Shown here: piece by piece, positions 27,013-37,310 of the stretch
Numbering within the stretch: position 1 is the stretch's first letter
How the letters are laid out: each line of letters starts with the position of its first letter
Assembly: GCA_000697335.1 (NCBI GenBank)
Contig: JNEM01013732.1
Location: 30,279-94,278 of the forward strand
Length of the DNA: 64,000 bases
Direction of reading: 5' to 3'
From: Conidiobolus incongruus B7586
Taxonomy: Eukaryota > Entomophthoromycota > Entomophthoromycetes > Entomophthorales > Conidiobolaceae
The notes under the pieces: generated by a model
Seen by the model: only the letters and a program-made list of their open reading frames with translations
Database searches by the model: none
Told to the model about the DNA's origin: nothing
Program-made: the position numbers and the translations under genes

Positions 27013-27417
27013 ATTTTTAAAAAGTATAGAAAATATTAATTATAAATTTGCAATAGTTATCAATATGAAATATTATAATCAAAATCTATTTTTGATATAG
27101 GTATTGTTTATTATATATTAGTGATTTTATATTTAAAATAAACTTATATTTATATTCTGATAGAATAATGATTATATTAATATAATATTTAGATAATTAT
27201 AAATATAATTCAAGAATCTAATTTACCTAAATATAGATTTTTAGTGATATATCAATTATGAAAATTAATATCATTATAACAAAAAATCTAATAATTAATT
27301 ATTAGTTAAAATTCAAAAAAAAAACTAATATAATTTTTAATTCAAATAATAAGAATATAAAAATTTTTAATCAAAAAATAAATCTTGATAATATTATAAA
27401 TTTCAATTTAATATTAA
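27013..27417. other. AT-rich spacer between two dead elements
   Basis: No gene or recognisable repeat is seen in this 400-bp piece between the Tc1-like copy and the LTR-flanked fossil. Confidence 0.4.
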
Positions 27418-27665
27418 TATTTGGATTTAAACTTATTTTATTAAAAGGGATCCTCTAAAAAGATAAAAAGTATTTAATAAAAAAGTTAAAAAGATAAGTA
27501 AAAAATAAAAAAAGAGTAAAGTTAAAATTAATAAAAATAAAGGAGGGGGTTTATTTAAGAGAGTTAAATGGTTTAAATATTTCAAACTTATTAAATAATA
27601 GATTAATAAAGTGTACTATTTAGAATATCATAAATTCTTAAAATAAAAAGTTAAAATACTCCTTT
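27418..27665. repeat. Left LTR-like repeat of the fossil
   Basis: Diverged partner of the repeat at 28127-28372. Differences are mostly transitions towards A and T. Confidence 0.55.
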
Positions 27666-28126
27666 ATTACCTTATCTTTTTAAAGCTAAAGTTTTATTTA
27701 ACTTGAATTAAAAATCTTTTAATAAAATAATTAATTAAAAAATAAAAAATATCTTTACATTTATTATATTATTATTAATTTAATAAAATAAATAGGTTAT
27801 AAGTATTTAAAAATATAATAATGAATATATATAAATTATAAATTTAAATAAAAAAGATAAACAAAAGTTAGGTAATATATTAACTTAATAATATATAATA
27901 AGATAAATAAACTAGGTTTAAAAGTATAAGATTCATAACTTAAGCAAAGCTTATAAATTTAGGATTATTACCCATTATGTGAAAATTCTAAAATAGGTAA
28001 AATAGTGAAAAAATATAAAAGTCTTGAAATAAAGATATAAGGTAAGATATTATAAATTAGATGATTATCTTAATTAGATTAACTACTCTCAAGATATCTA
28101 TAGTAATCCCTAGTAGAATCATCACT

Positions 28127-28372
28127 TGTTAGGGTTTAAACTTGCCTTATTAAGAGGAATCCTATAAAAAAAATAAAAAGTATTAGGTAAAAAAATTAAA
28201 AAGATAAGTAAAAGATAAAAAAAGAGTAAAGTTAAAGTTAATAGAAATAAAAAAGGATTTATTTAAGAAAGTTAGATGGTTTAAATATTTCAAACTTATC
28301 AAACAATAGCTTATAAAATATATTATCTAGAATATCAAAGTTCTTAAAACAAAGAGTTAAAACACCCCCTCA
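28127..28372. repeat. Right LTR-like repeat of the fossil
   Basis: Better-preserved copy, TGTTAGGG at its start and CA at its end. It is in the same orientation as the partner 709 bp upstream. Confidence 0.6.
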
Positions 28373-30171
28373 TTAATATCACTCTGTCATTTTTATAATA
28401 TATCTCAGGAAATATATAATTTATACTATTGAAAAAATATAAAAAAGGTTATTGAATGATAAAATAAGATTTTTAATAATTTCAATTCAATATATAACAA
28501 TTATAATTCTATCAAACTTTGCTTATAATAAAAATTTTTAATTTAAATATCATTCTCTATAATACAAAATTAAATATTTTATTTATTCAATTGTTTTATT
28601 GATTGATTAAATATGATAAATATAGTATATTATAAATATTTATTAATTTAATATTTTGAAATTAATTATATAAACAAAATATTTGTAGGCTTATAAATTT
28701 GATATATTATAAAAGTTTTGTTTTAACTATTTGAACCATTATTTAATTATCAAGACTTATTCAACTAAACAAAAATAAAAAATTTAAAAATTTAATAAAT
28801 TTATGGTAATATATTATTACTGCTATAATATATATATCTGAAAGCATATATAGGCTGATTTTTAAAATTTAAATTTTTTTTGTATTTTATAACTAAATTA
28901 GATGATTATAGAATCCAAAAATTCGTTCCAAATGTTTTTAAAAGATATATATATATAACTCATTTTCCATAAAATCATACAAGAAATATTGGGATATTAT
29001 TAGTAATGTATGAGAGTAAATCTATAAGTTAATTGAAAATATATTCAAAATCTAGTTCCTAGTTTATTTTATAAAAAATCAATTATTGAAATACAGTTAT
29101 ATTTAAAACATAATAGTATTGGTTTTAATCAATTAATTGTTATATTTTTTAATAATTAAACACACACGTATATATTGAGATCAAATACATATATTAAAAT
29201 TTTTAGCTAATTTTCACAAAGCATAAGGATAGTAATAAAAAATAAACTGCATTTATTCAATTATAATATCAATCGAACCTAGGTATTTGTAAGGAAAATT
29301 AAATAAGTCGCAATTTAAAGTTTACTAAAATTGTAAATATTTCATTTAATTCATTTTTCAAAGGTCAGTAAAAAAATTAAGTTTCAATTTTGTTTAAATT
29401 ATTATTTATAATAATTTTAAAGTTGAAAAATTTTGGCAAAATATTAATCAATATAGTGATAATATGACAGGTTTAATTAATATTATATATTTTTATTTGT
29501 TTAATATTAAATATACTTAAAAATATTATATTTTTTGAATTTATTTCATATAAATTACTTTGCAATAATAGATTTTATTTTATTTTAATTAATATAATAT
29601 TTCATCATTTCATGATATCTACATATTAATTAAAATTATAGTTGCTCAATGTAAATGATTGGAGAGAAAGTGATGGAAAAGGCAAGAATTAAGTTTCAAG
29701 TTGGAACGATCGTCACAACATATCTTCCTGATTCAGCCTCGTCAACTTAGTTACGAATTTTAGATTGTTATTGAGGCGGATTTATTCCTTTTTGAATTTT
29801 AGAATAAAAAGTGAAAATGGTTAATAAAATTTTTTATATGATAGGGTAATTTTATGAATTAAACCAATTAAATCGACCAATTATATTGGGTAAGGAATTG
29901 AAAAATGATTAGATAATTCCCTTAAACCCAAGTTCAATATCTTGACCAACCAAATAGCGAAAATGTTGTTGGATTGACACTATATAAATAAACAACAGTC
30001 CTAATAATCTTTAATTTTTCTAAACTATTTATTCTTCAGTTATTTAAATTTAAAATTATCATTTAACCTTTGATAATTTTATACTATTTTTTAATTGTTT
30101 AGTATTAAATATTTAATATTTTTGTGTTGTTTTGGTTATTGGACCCTTTTTTTTCTAAATTTTGAGATAAA
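28373..30171. other. Spacer and 5' region of the G-gamma gene
   Basis: AT-rich to about 29640, then a less AT-rich stretch at 29640-30000 with no open frame of note, probably the promoter and 5' untranslated region of the G-gamma gene. A word resembling GAACCTAGGTATTTG at 29276 recurs in altered form at 51917. Confidence 0.45.
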
Positions 30172-30453
30172 ATGAACGCAGTCAGCGAACATCGTCTTAA
30201 AAAGTTACTCGATCAAACTGAAAGACTTAAGCAACAGTTGAGTTTACCTAGAGTTACTGTATCTGAAGCTAGCCAGTCGTAAGTTATATATTTATGTTTA
30301 ATCTCATTTCCTTGATATTAATTTATCATTGAATTTAGACTTATAAAATTTGCTACAACTACTGTTGACCCACTACTTCCTTCCATTTGGGGGTCGCAAG
30401 CTGGTAATAACCCTCTCAACGCACAGTCCGGTGGCTGTTGTTCAATTGCGTAA
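30172..30453 (+). CDS. STE18: G-protein gamma subunit
   Basis: Ggamma forms an obligate dimer with Gbeta and anchors it to the plasma membrane for receptor signalling such as pheromone sensing. Two exons (30172-30278, 30339-30453) with a 60-bp GT-AG intron give 73 aa. The N-terminal half is a helix suited to pairing with Gbeta (EHRLKKLLDQTERLKQQL). The second half holds the family block LIKFATTTVDPLLPSIWG, and the protein ends GGCCSIA: a CaaX box (CSIA) for prenylation preceded by a cysteine available for palmitoylation, as in fungal Ste18-type subunits. Length is normal for the family. The frame at 30350-30556 is a shadow. Its chaperone, a phosducin-like protein, is encoded 8.4 kb upstream. 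Confidence 0.93.
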
Positions 30454-32181
30454 TTCTTTTATATATGTAGGAACTGTTCAATTCGCGACCTGTGTACAAC
30501 ATTTGTTGAACGTATTAAAATTTCTTATCCATTTTCTCTATTATCAACACTGTTGAACAAAACCATCCTTTGTGGTCGACCTAGTATCGTTGAACATTGT
30601 AAGGACTTTGTTGAATTAAGTTTATATATTGAAATTATTATTTCAATATTTTTTGTTAATATATTAGTAATTTCAGTTTAAATATATATTTTATTTTTTA
30701 TTGTTAATATTTATAATATTTGTTTTGATATTAAATGTTTAGTTAAGTGTAACATATATTGTCAAGATAATAGTTGTATCTGGTTTTATTTTTATTATTA
30801 ATTTAGCAAAATATTAATATATGGGATATTAAAATATATCTATTTACACCTCATTCATCATGATTGCATTATTATATAGTCAAGTACTATTAAGATATTT
30901 AATTCTTTCTGTAGTTAAGCTTATAATGTGATACTCTAAACAACTAATCTAACAATTTAGATGATAATTATTCTGAAAAATCGATTTCTCAAAACATCGA
31001 GTTAGGGACTTGAATAAAAGGGGTAAATTGATTAATTTTAGCATTTGGAGATTAGCATCACTCAGTTGGCATACATTATTCCCTAATATTAAAGGTTAGA
31101 ACTAACGAGTTGGGTTAAATCTTGAATTATCTAAATCAATAACTCAATTCTTTTTCATTTACATAGATATAATTTGATGTATTATATTAATCTTGAACTG
31201 AATGAATGCAAGTTATTTTTCAAATTTGAAAAAAGTAAATATGAATTATCCACAAAATAAATAATAAAAATATCTACAATTATTGAAATAGTGGACATTT
31301 TCATTCATAAACTAATTGGCAATATCCCTAAACATTATTATTTAATATTAGTTAATTTGATTTGAATTAAAAAAGAAAAATTTTGTGAGATAATACATTC
31401 TAAATATTTCTTATTATTTCACATCTAATATTGTTAATAAATCAATTCTATCGTGCAAATTATCATTTTCTTTAAAATGCACTAATAGGATAGTGCAGTT
31501 AATTACCAAAATATTCATTAATAAAATTGAATTCGTATATGAATTTATTTTTATATCATCAATTAAATCAGTGTTTTAAATATTTTAAAATATTATAAAA
31601 CTTTTGTACCAAATATTAAAATTACTTCAAAGATCGAAAAATCGATATAATTATAACTTAAAATTTGATCACATATAATCTATTATGGATATATATTTAT
31701 ATTCTATATATCTTTAAATTTAGCTGTAGGCAATAGAACAATATAGTACTCTAATATGATCAGAAATATCTTGGTCTGGGCTAATATGCTAACCTATTTT
31801 AAAAATAAAAGTTAGATTAAAAATATTTAATTGATATATACTTTAATTTTAGTAGTTGATGTAAATTCGAGTTAATAATTATACCAAATATAACATTTTT
31901 TTCCTGCAAAATTGATAAATTAATTTTCAAAATAATTACAATTAAAATTATAAATTTATATTAATAAATTGATTGATTTTAAAATTCTTTAATGAATTTT
32001 TACAAATATAAAATTTTTAAACCTTAGTATTAATTTTAAATCAAAAAGAGTTTATCATACAAAAAATATCAAGAGTTAAAAAAGAAATCACTGTTATATA
32101 AATTAACATATCAAATAGTGTTATTTTAAGTAGTATTGGTTAAATCATTGTGTGTTGCTGGATAATATCTAATTACTTAGC
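30454..32181. other. Convergent spacer, 1.7 kb
   Basis: AT-rich DNA between the 3' ends of the G-gamma gene and the repeat protein gene. No gene or repeat is supported. Confidence 0.5.
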
Positions 32182-33534
32182 TTAGAAATGGTTAGAGAAA
32201 GCTTGATTCAAGGAGGTGTTCTCGTCCACGAAAGCTGCTTTAAATGATTTGTCATTGTGAACAAAATTAGTTCCTCCGTTATTTACTTCGAGACTGCGTT
32301 TCCACCAGAATGGATGAGCACCTGTTACTTGAGATGCTTGGGTAAGAGAGTCATTTTCAGCGAGTTTGGCAACTTTTGTGGATTTATCATTGAAAACAAC
32401 GTTAGTTCCGTCATTGTTGACTTGAAGACTGCGTTTCCACCAGAAAGGATGGGTTCCTGTTGCTTGAGATACTTGGCTAACAGAGTCATTTTCGGTAAAA
32501 TCAGCAACTTTCAACGACTTATCATTGACCACAAAGTTGGTTCCGGTGTTAGATACTCCCATTGAACGTCTATTCAATTGGCTACCAGAGACGCCAGAGG
32601 CAGTAGTACTTAAAGTGAGAGCGTTACTCATTCCGTTATTGATTACATCTCCTTGGTTAGTTGATTGGACATTAGTGCTTTGATCACGGAAGTTGGCAGC
32701 TAGACTAGATGGATCGTTGATTTGTGCACGACGAGCAAAGATTTGGTTATCTACGCCCTGAGCTTCGGCAGTTGCGAGGATTTTGTTGAATAATCCATTG
32801 TTAGCGGAATCTCCAAAATTATTAGTGTTGAAATTGATAGATTCATCACTGAGTACCCTTCCAATATTTCCTTGGCTATTTCCCTGGGAACGTTTGAACA
32901 AACTGTTTGCAACACCACTAGCAGATGCAAGTGAATTGACAACATTTCCTATTCCGTTATTGGCGGAATCTCCCATGTTTTGGGTACGAATGTTGGATGA
33001 GGAATCGCGAGCTACAGATCCAATGTTGCCTTCGTCGTTTACTTGGCCACGTCTAGAAAGTACTCCGTTACTAACTCCAGCTGCTGAAGCAGCAGCGTTT
33101 ACAACGTTAGCAACGCCATTGTTAACTGAATCACCGAAGTTCTGGGAGTTGAAATTGAAGGATTCATCACGTGCAACAGATCCAATATTGCCCATGCTGT
33201 TACCTTGACTACGTCTAGCAAGTACTCCGTTACTAACTCCAGCTGCTGAAGCAGCAGTGTTTACAACGTTAGCAACACCATTGTTAACTGAATCACCGAA
33301 ATTCTGGGAGTTGAAATTGAAAGATTCATCACGTGCAACAGATCCAATATTGCCCATGCTGTTACCTTGGCTACGTCTAGCAAGTACTCCATTACTAACT
33401 CCAGCTGCAGCAGCGGCTGTCTGAACGACATTAGCCACGCCATTATTAACTGAATCACCGAAGTTCTGGGAGTTGAAATTGAAAGATTCATCCCTTAAAA
33501 CGGTTCCAATATTTCCCTGGCCATTAGTCTGACT
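32182..33534 (-). repeat. In-gene tandem repeats, types A and B
   Basis: Six type-A units of about 160 bp and three type-B units of about 130 bp lie head to tail. The second and third A units (about 33050-33370) are nearly identical at DNA level, pointing to recent duplication or gene conversion; outer units have diverged. Expect copy-number variation between strains and possible assembly collapse. Confidence 0.85.
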
Positions 33535-33612
33535 TCTTCGAAGTAAAGGACTGGCATTCGTACCAAGCATTAAAGTACAAACGAGAGCAGAAAGAATATT
33601 TTGAGGAAACAT
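32182..33612 (-). CDS. Secreted repeat protein cut by Kex2-type sites
   Basis: Intronless 476-aa protein. A signal peptide (MFPQNILSALVCTLMLGTNA) is followed by SPLLRR and then tandem units each ending in a dibasic site. Six units of about 53 aa (type A) share the pattern SQGNxxGNIGxVxRDESxNF, QNFGDSxNNGxxNVV and GVxNxxLARR. Three units of about 42-45 aa (type B) share VNNxGTNxVxNDKSxKV, END and THPFWWKRSL; the last lacks the dibasic end and stops at SNHF. Nine KR or RR sites in all, nearly all followed by Ser-Gln, Ser-Leu or Ala/Gly-Gln, mark it as a kexin-processed precursor, the class that includes Ustilago Rep1 and fungal peptide hormone precursors. Function is unknown; the Asn/Gln/Gly pattern suggests beta-rich, possibly self-assembling peptides. 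A TATA box lies 76 bp upstream. Confidence 0.85.
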   Translation of the reverse strand: MFPQNILSALVCTLMLGTNASPLLRRSQTNGQGNIGTVLRDESFNFNSQNFGDSVNNGVANVVQTAAAAAGVSNGVLARRSQGNSMGNIGSVARDESFNFNSQNFGDSVNNGVANVVNTAASAAGVSNGVLARRSQGNSMGNIGSVARDESFNFNSQNFGDSVNNGVANVVNAAASAAGVSNGVLSRRGQVNDEGNIGSVARDSSSNIRTQNMGDSANNGIGNVVNSLASASGVANSLFKRSQGNSQGNIGRVLSDESINFNTNNFGDSANNGLFNKILATAEAQGVDNQIFARRAQINDPSSLAANFRDQSTNVQSTNQGDVINNGMSNALTLSTTASGVSGSQLNRRSMGVSNTGTNFVVNDKSLKVADFTENDSVSQVSQATGTHPFWWKRSLQVNNDGTNVVFNDKSTKVAKLAENDSLTQASQVTGAHPFWWKRSLEVNNGGTNFVHNDKSFKAAFVDENTSLNQAFSNHF

Positions 33613-33687
33613 TTTAATTAAAACTCTAAAATTCGAAGATCACCAAACTAATTATTGAGTAATATTAACTACAACTGCACTTTGCGG

Positions 33688-33696
33688 TATATATAA
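33688..33696 (-). promoter_or_regulatory. TATA box of the repeat protein gene
   Basis: Reads TTATATATA on the minus strand, 76-84 bp upstream of the ATG, within a less AT-rich local context (CGCAAAGTGCAG follows), so it stands out from background. Confidence 0.5.
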
Positions 33697-34260
33697 CAAT
33701 ATAGATAATCCGATAACCCGTCTGAAACTGTAACAAATTGGTTATTAATCAAATATCCCGGCTAAACGAAATTTGATTCATAGGTAGCATTTTTGAATTC
33801 GAGATTGTCAGTTTGATAACTTTATAAGTCTTAAATTCAATGCTGATCCCAGTTTTAAATAAAACTTCTACAAATGTCGAATTTGGTTTGATAAATTATG
33901 TAATTTGGTGATTTTTATCCTTTTTAGGTAATTTTTCAAGAAAATTTGAGATTTTAGTTGAGAATTTTAATTATAAAAATATGAAATTGATGAGTGATTA
34001 CTATATAAAATACTCACAAAATATAACAAAATAATAGCTAATTAATTTGTGGCTTATTACAAATAAAGTTTCAATTAATAATGTTATTTATATATTAAAG
34101 AATTGATGATTATTTTTTATGATATCATAATGATTTTTCAATTGTATTCTGATCAATATTTTTCAAGTTATGGCTGAATATATAATTTTTTCACAAAAAA
34201 AATATTTCAAATTTTTATTATTAAATGATTTATCCTGATTCATTTGGCTAATATATTGAA

Positions 34261-34282
34261 TATATATATATATATATATATA
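34261..34282. repeat. TA dinucleotide microsatellite
   Basis: Eleven uninterrupted TA units. Confidence 0.9.
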
Positions 34283-35492
34283 ATATTCTTGCAATCTTAT
34301 ATATTTTCAAATTTTTGTATCATTATTAATTTCATTGTTCAGTATTTCATATATTAAATAAGTTATCAATCTGTTTAAAATTGAAATTTTTTCGATATAT
34401 TCAATTAACACTATTAATGAGCCATAAATATACTTCGATATTAAGTAATCAATTATCAATAATAGTTTCTGTTTTTTGAAAGTTCGGAAATATTTTAAAA
34501 TGATTCAAATTTGATTAAGATTGAAAAAATTGATAATGTAATCACTAGTTATTAGATATATAGCTGTGGAAAGGCTAAGTAAAACAATGATTACATTTCA
34601 TTTGGTTATATTTCATAATACAAAGAATTTATGTAATGGAAATATCAATTAATATTTAGAAACGATTTTGAAAAGGCAGTTTTAAACATTAGATATATTA
34701 ATATTGATTAATTGCTCAATTGCTTTTTGAAAACCTTATTAACTAGATTTGAATAAAATTTACCAAATTAGTGTATTAAAATATCCAATAACACAAAATA
34801 TTTTAGTATTATATGAGTTAATAGTGTTTAAAATTTTAAAATAAATGGTTATATATTTAGTTATTAAGACAAATTTATAATAATCAAAATTAATGATTTT
34901 TTGTATTTATATTTAATATATAATATTAAGTTAATCTATCTACTAGTGTTTGAAAGGCATAGTATATAGTCATATAATTCTTTTCTTGTTTTTTCAATTC
35001 GATTACATGAATTTGTGAATTTTTTAACTGGATTTAGCAAATTAGAATTGATGAATAGTTATTGAAATTATTTAAATATCAACATAGTTATTTATTATAC
35101 AAATGAATAAGGTTAGTAAAAATATGTTATAGTGATTGATGGGCTATATAAATATGTAATGTGATTCATATTGCAATGGCTATAAAAGTAATTGAAAAAG
35201 TTCGATTGATAGTTGCAATTGTCCACCGTAAACATGGGGGGAAATAGATCTGTATTTAAACAGGGAATCACTAGTGGTTAACGATAGATTACCAAGAAAA
35301 TACGGAGAAGTTAATGGGTTTCACCAAAATGGTGAAAATGGCTTACTGTAAATTGGAATCTTCAAATAAAGTAAATATCTCATGCTTGTCACGACTTAAT
35401 ACTTATGTGAGTGTTATGAGAAAAAGTTAAAGATAGCTTTGGAATGAAGAAAATTGTATGACCTTTATTTGTTCATACATGATAGTCTTATT

Positions 35493-35672
35493 TTAGATGC
35501 TATTGTAGCTTTTTGTGGGAAGGAATAATTCACTGGTGAAAAGTAACAAAATATATTTGTTCATGAAATGGGTGACTTTCAATGTCACTTCTTGATTTAA
35601 AGTGGTAATCTTAGTTTCTTGAGGGATTGGCAAAGTTAATTCTCCATCATAATCAAAATTTGATTTATTCAT
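35493..35672 (-). CDS. Possible small or broken gene, unidentified
   Basis: A 59-aa open frame with mixed, protein-like composition (MNKSNFDYDGELTLPIPQET at its start; a hydrophobic stretch KYILLLFTSELFLP later). It lies in a zone whose base composition is closer to coding DNA and which extends to about 35220 with further but interrupted open pieces. It could be the first exon of a small gene or the remnant of one. I do not recognise a family. Confidence 0.25.
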   Translation of the reverse strand: MNKSNFDYDGELTLPIPQETKITTLNQEVTLKVTHFMNKYILLLFTSELFLPTKSYNSI

Positions 35673-36972
35673 GAAAAGTATAATTCAATTTACAATATTT
35701 AAATTTTCCCAAAGTACATTTTATAAAAAATTAAAATAATAGTATCGAAAATTATCAAATAATATTTATATTATTTAGAATTTTTAAAAGTTTTATTCAT
35801 AAATTAAAATGCTATATATTTATTAAATGTTTTCATATCAATTAATATTTTATTAATAGTTTCAATATAGAAAATTTTAAATTTCACTAAATTTGAAAAT
35901 TCCAATATTTTATCTCATCATGCAAATACATATTAACACAATAATCATGCATTAGAAATATTAAAGTTTAATATTTAATACCAAGAATTAAAGGGTATAT
36001 GATAAATATTAATTATATTGAATAATATTAATTACAGTAATTTTGAAAATTGGGAAATTATAATACTATTATTAATTAAAGTTAAGTAAAATGTTAATAA
36101 TAGTCAATTATAACCATTTCAAGAATTTGATCTGAATTTTATGTCGAGTTATTAACATTAATTTTTACATACCAATATTGGTTAGATTTTGGTATAAACA
36201 TTTCATTCAAAGAATTCAGTGTAATTGAACCTTGATAAAGAATTGATAAATGATGTGCCAAATAGATATAATAAAAATATATTAATTGATTATTAATATA
36301 GTTAATACACATTATAACTAAGTATAGTTTGATTAAAGTCATATGTATTCAATTATAATTTTCAATGTTTTAGTCTTGAAGATATCTGAATCCCAAATGT
36401 TTGAATTACCAATTAAGTCACAGTTTTTAGAAGATAACAAATTATTAAAAAATAAACTGTTTTGATTTATGTCTGGAGAAAAAGAGTGTTTAGAATTTAA
36501 ATAATACTTAAATAAAGTCTCTTTAAGCTTAATAATCATAGTTATTAATTGGCTAATATTGGTATATATTTCAATAATGATATTCTTGACAACTTAAATA
36601 GTATTTATTAAAAAATTTGGCTGTTTCATGTATAATTATGCAAAATATATTTTACATCTTTGATTTTTGAAACTGGTTTGATGATTTATAGATGATAGTA
36701 ATTTGAAATTAAAATAATTTACTAATTTTGAACATTAAAACATTGAGTATTCATTTTTTTTTCAACTATTATTTCATAACAAGTTGTAAATTAAGCAGCA
36801 ATTTTTATAACTAAATTTTGCTCAAAAACATATTATATAAAAAACAATTAAAAAATAATAACTTTAAAAAATTGTGTATTTCATTGCATTTTGCAAAATG
36901 AAAATTTCAATTATAAATTTATTAAATTTAAACATTTATTTAGATATAAAAAAGTTAAGCTTATTTATAATA

Positions 36973-37309
36973 TTAATACGTCTTGGGAAAGCCGTATCCA
37001 GAGTAGTATAACTAAGAGAGAGATCTGGGAAATTCCAGGTAAGTGTTAGGGAGATGGGGGATTTATTGATTTAAGTCAAATAGCTGGGAGGACCCAGATT
37101 GAACTACTCCTGCTGAGGATAGCTCTAATTTCGGGTTTTATATAACGCGGGTTGGGTAAGGTGATTCATAAGTTTCTCCGATGACTTGCATCATCGGTCA
37201 ATTAAAGGATAGAGCGGGAGCAGATGGTATGTGGGGGAAAATGACTTTAACATTAGGTTGATGTAAGGATAATTGGGTAGAAGGAAGTCACCTGACTCGT
37301 GACAATATG
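36973..37309. repeat. 338-bp dispersed repeat, copy 1
   Basis: It aligns over its full length with 56950-57288, same orientation, at roughly three-quarters identity or better. Neither copy has an open frame. Two hairpins are visible: 36976-36997 (9-bp stem, GGGA loop, one mismatch) and 37178-37197 (perfect 7-bp stem CCGATGA/TCATCGG). The best conserved block is about 45 bp after the second hairpin, around CAATTAAAGGATAGAGCGGG. On the minus strand a TATATAAAACCCG word resembles a promoter. It ends one base before the stop codon of the neighbouring tyrosinase pseudogene. It may be a solo LTR, a SINE or a structured RNA locus; I cannot decide. Confidence 0.7.
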
Positions 37310-37310
37310 A

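Larger units (their letters stand above)
27418..28372. mobile_element. LTR-flanked fossil, short non-autonomous type
   Basis: Two direct repeats of about 246 bp (27418-27665 and 28127-28372) flank about 460 bp of interior. The right repeat starts TGTTAGGG and ends in CA, as LTRs do, and the left is a diverged version of it. Shared blocks include TGGTTTAAATATTTCAAACT. The interior is too short for gag or pol and I see no protein trace, so this fits a TRIM-like non-autonomous LTR element or one with a large internal loss. It is broken and old, judging from the divergence between the two repeats. Orientation is not determined. Confidence 0.6.
33613..36972. other. 3.3-kb AT-rich region with one weak small ORF
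   Basis: Holds the repeat-protein promoter, a TA dinucleotide run at 34261-34282, and a less AT-rich zone at about 35220-35672 (see the separate small-ORF entry). No other coding signal is seen. Confidence 0.45.

Noticed and set aside
32783-33208. Plus-strand frames opposite the repeat protein
   Set aside because: Shadows of the tandem repeats. The minus-strand frame has a signal peptide and regular dibasic sites, the plus-strand ones do not.
36973-37309. RNase P or MRP RNA
   Set aside because: A GGGAAAG word in hairpin 1 recalls conserved region I, but the other conserved regions are absent and a second copy exists at 56950.
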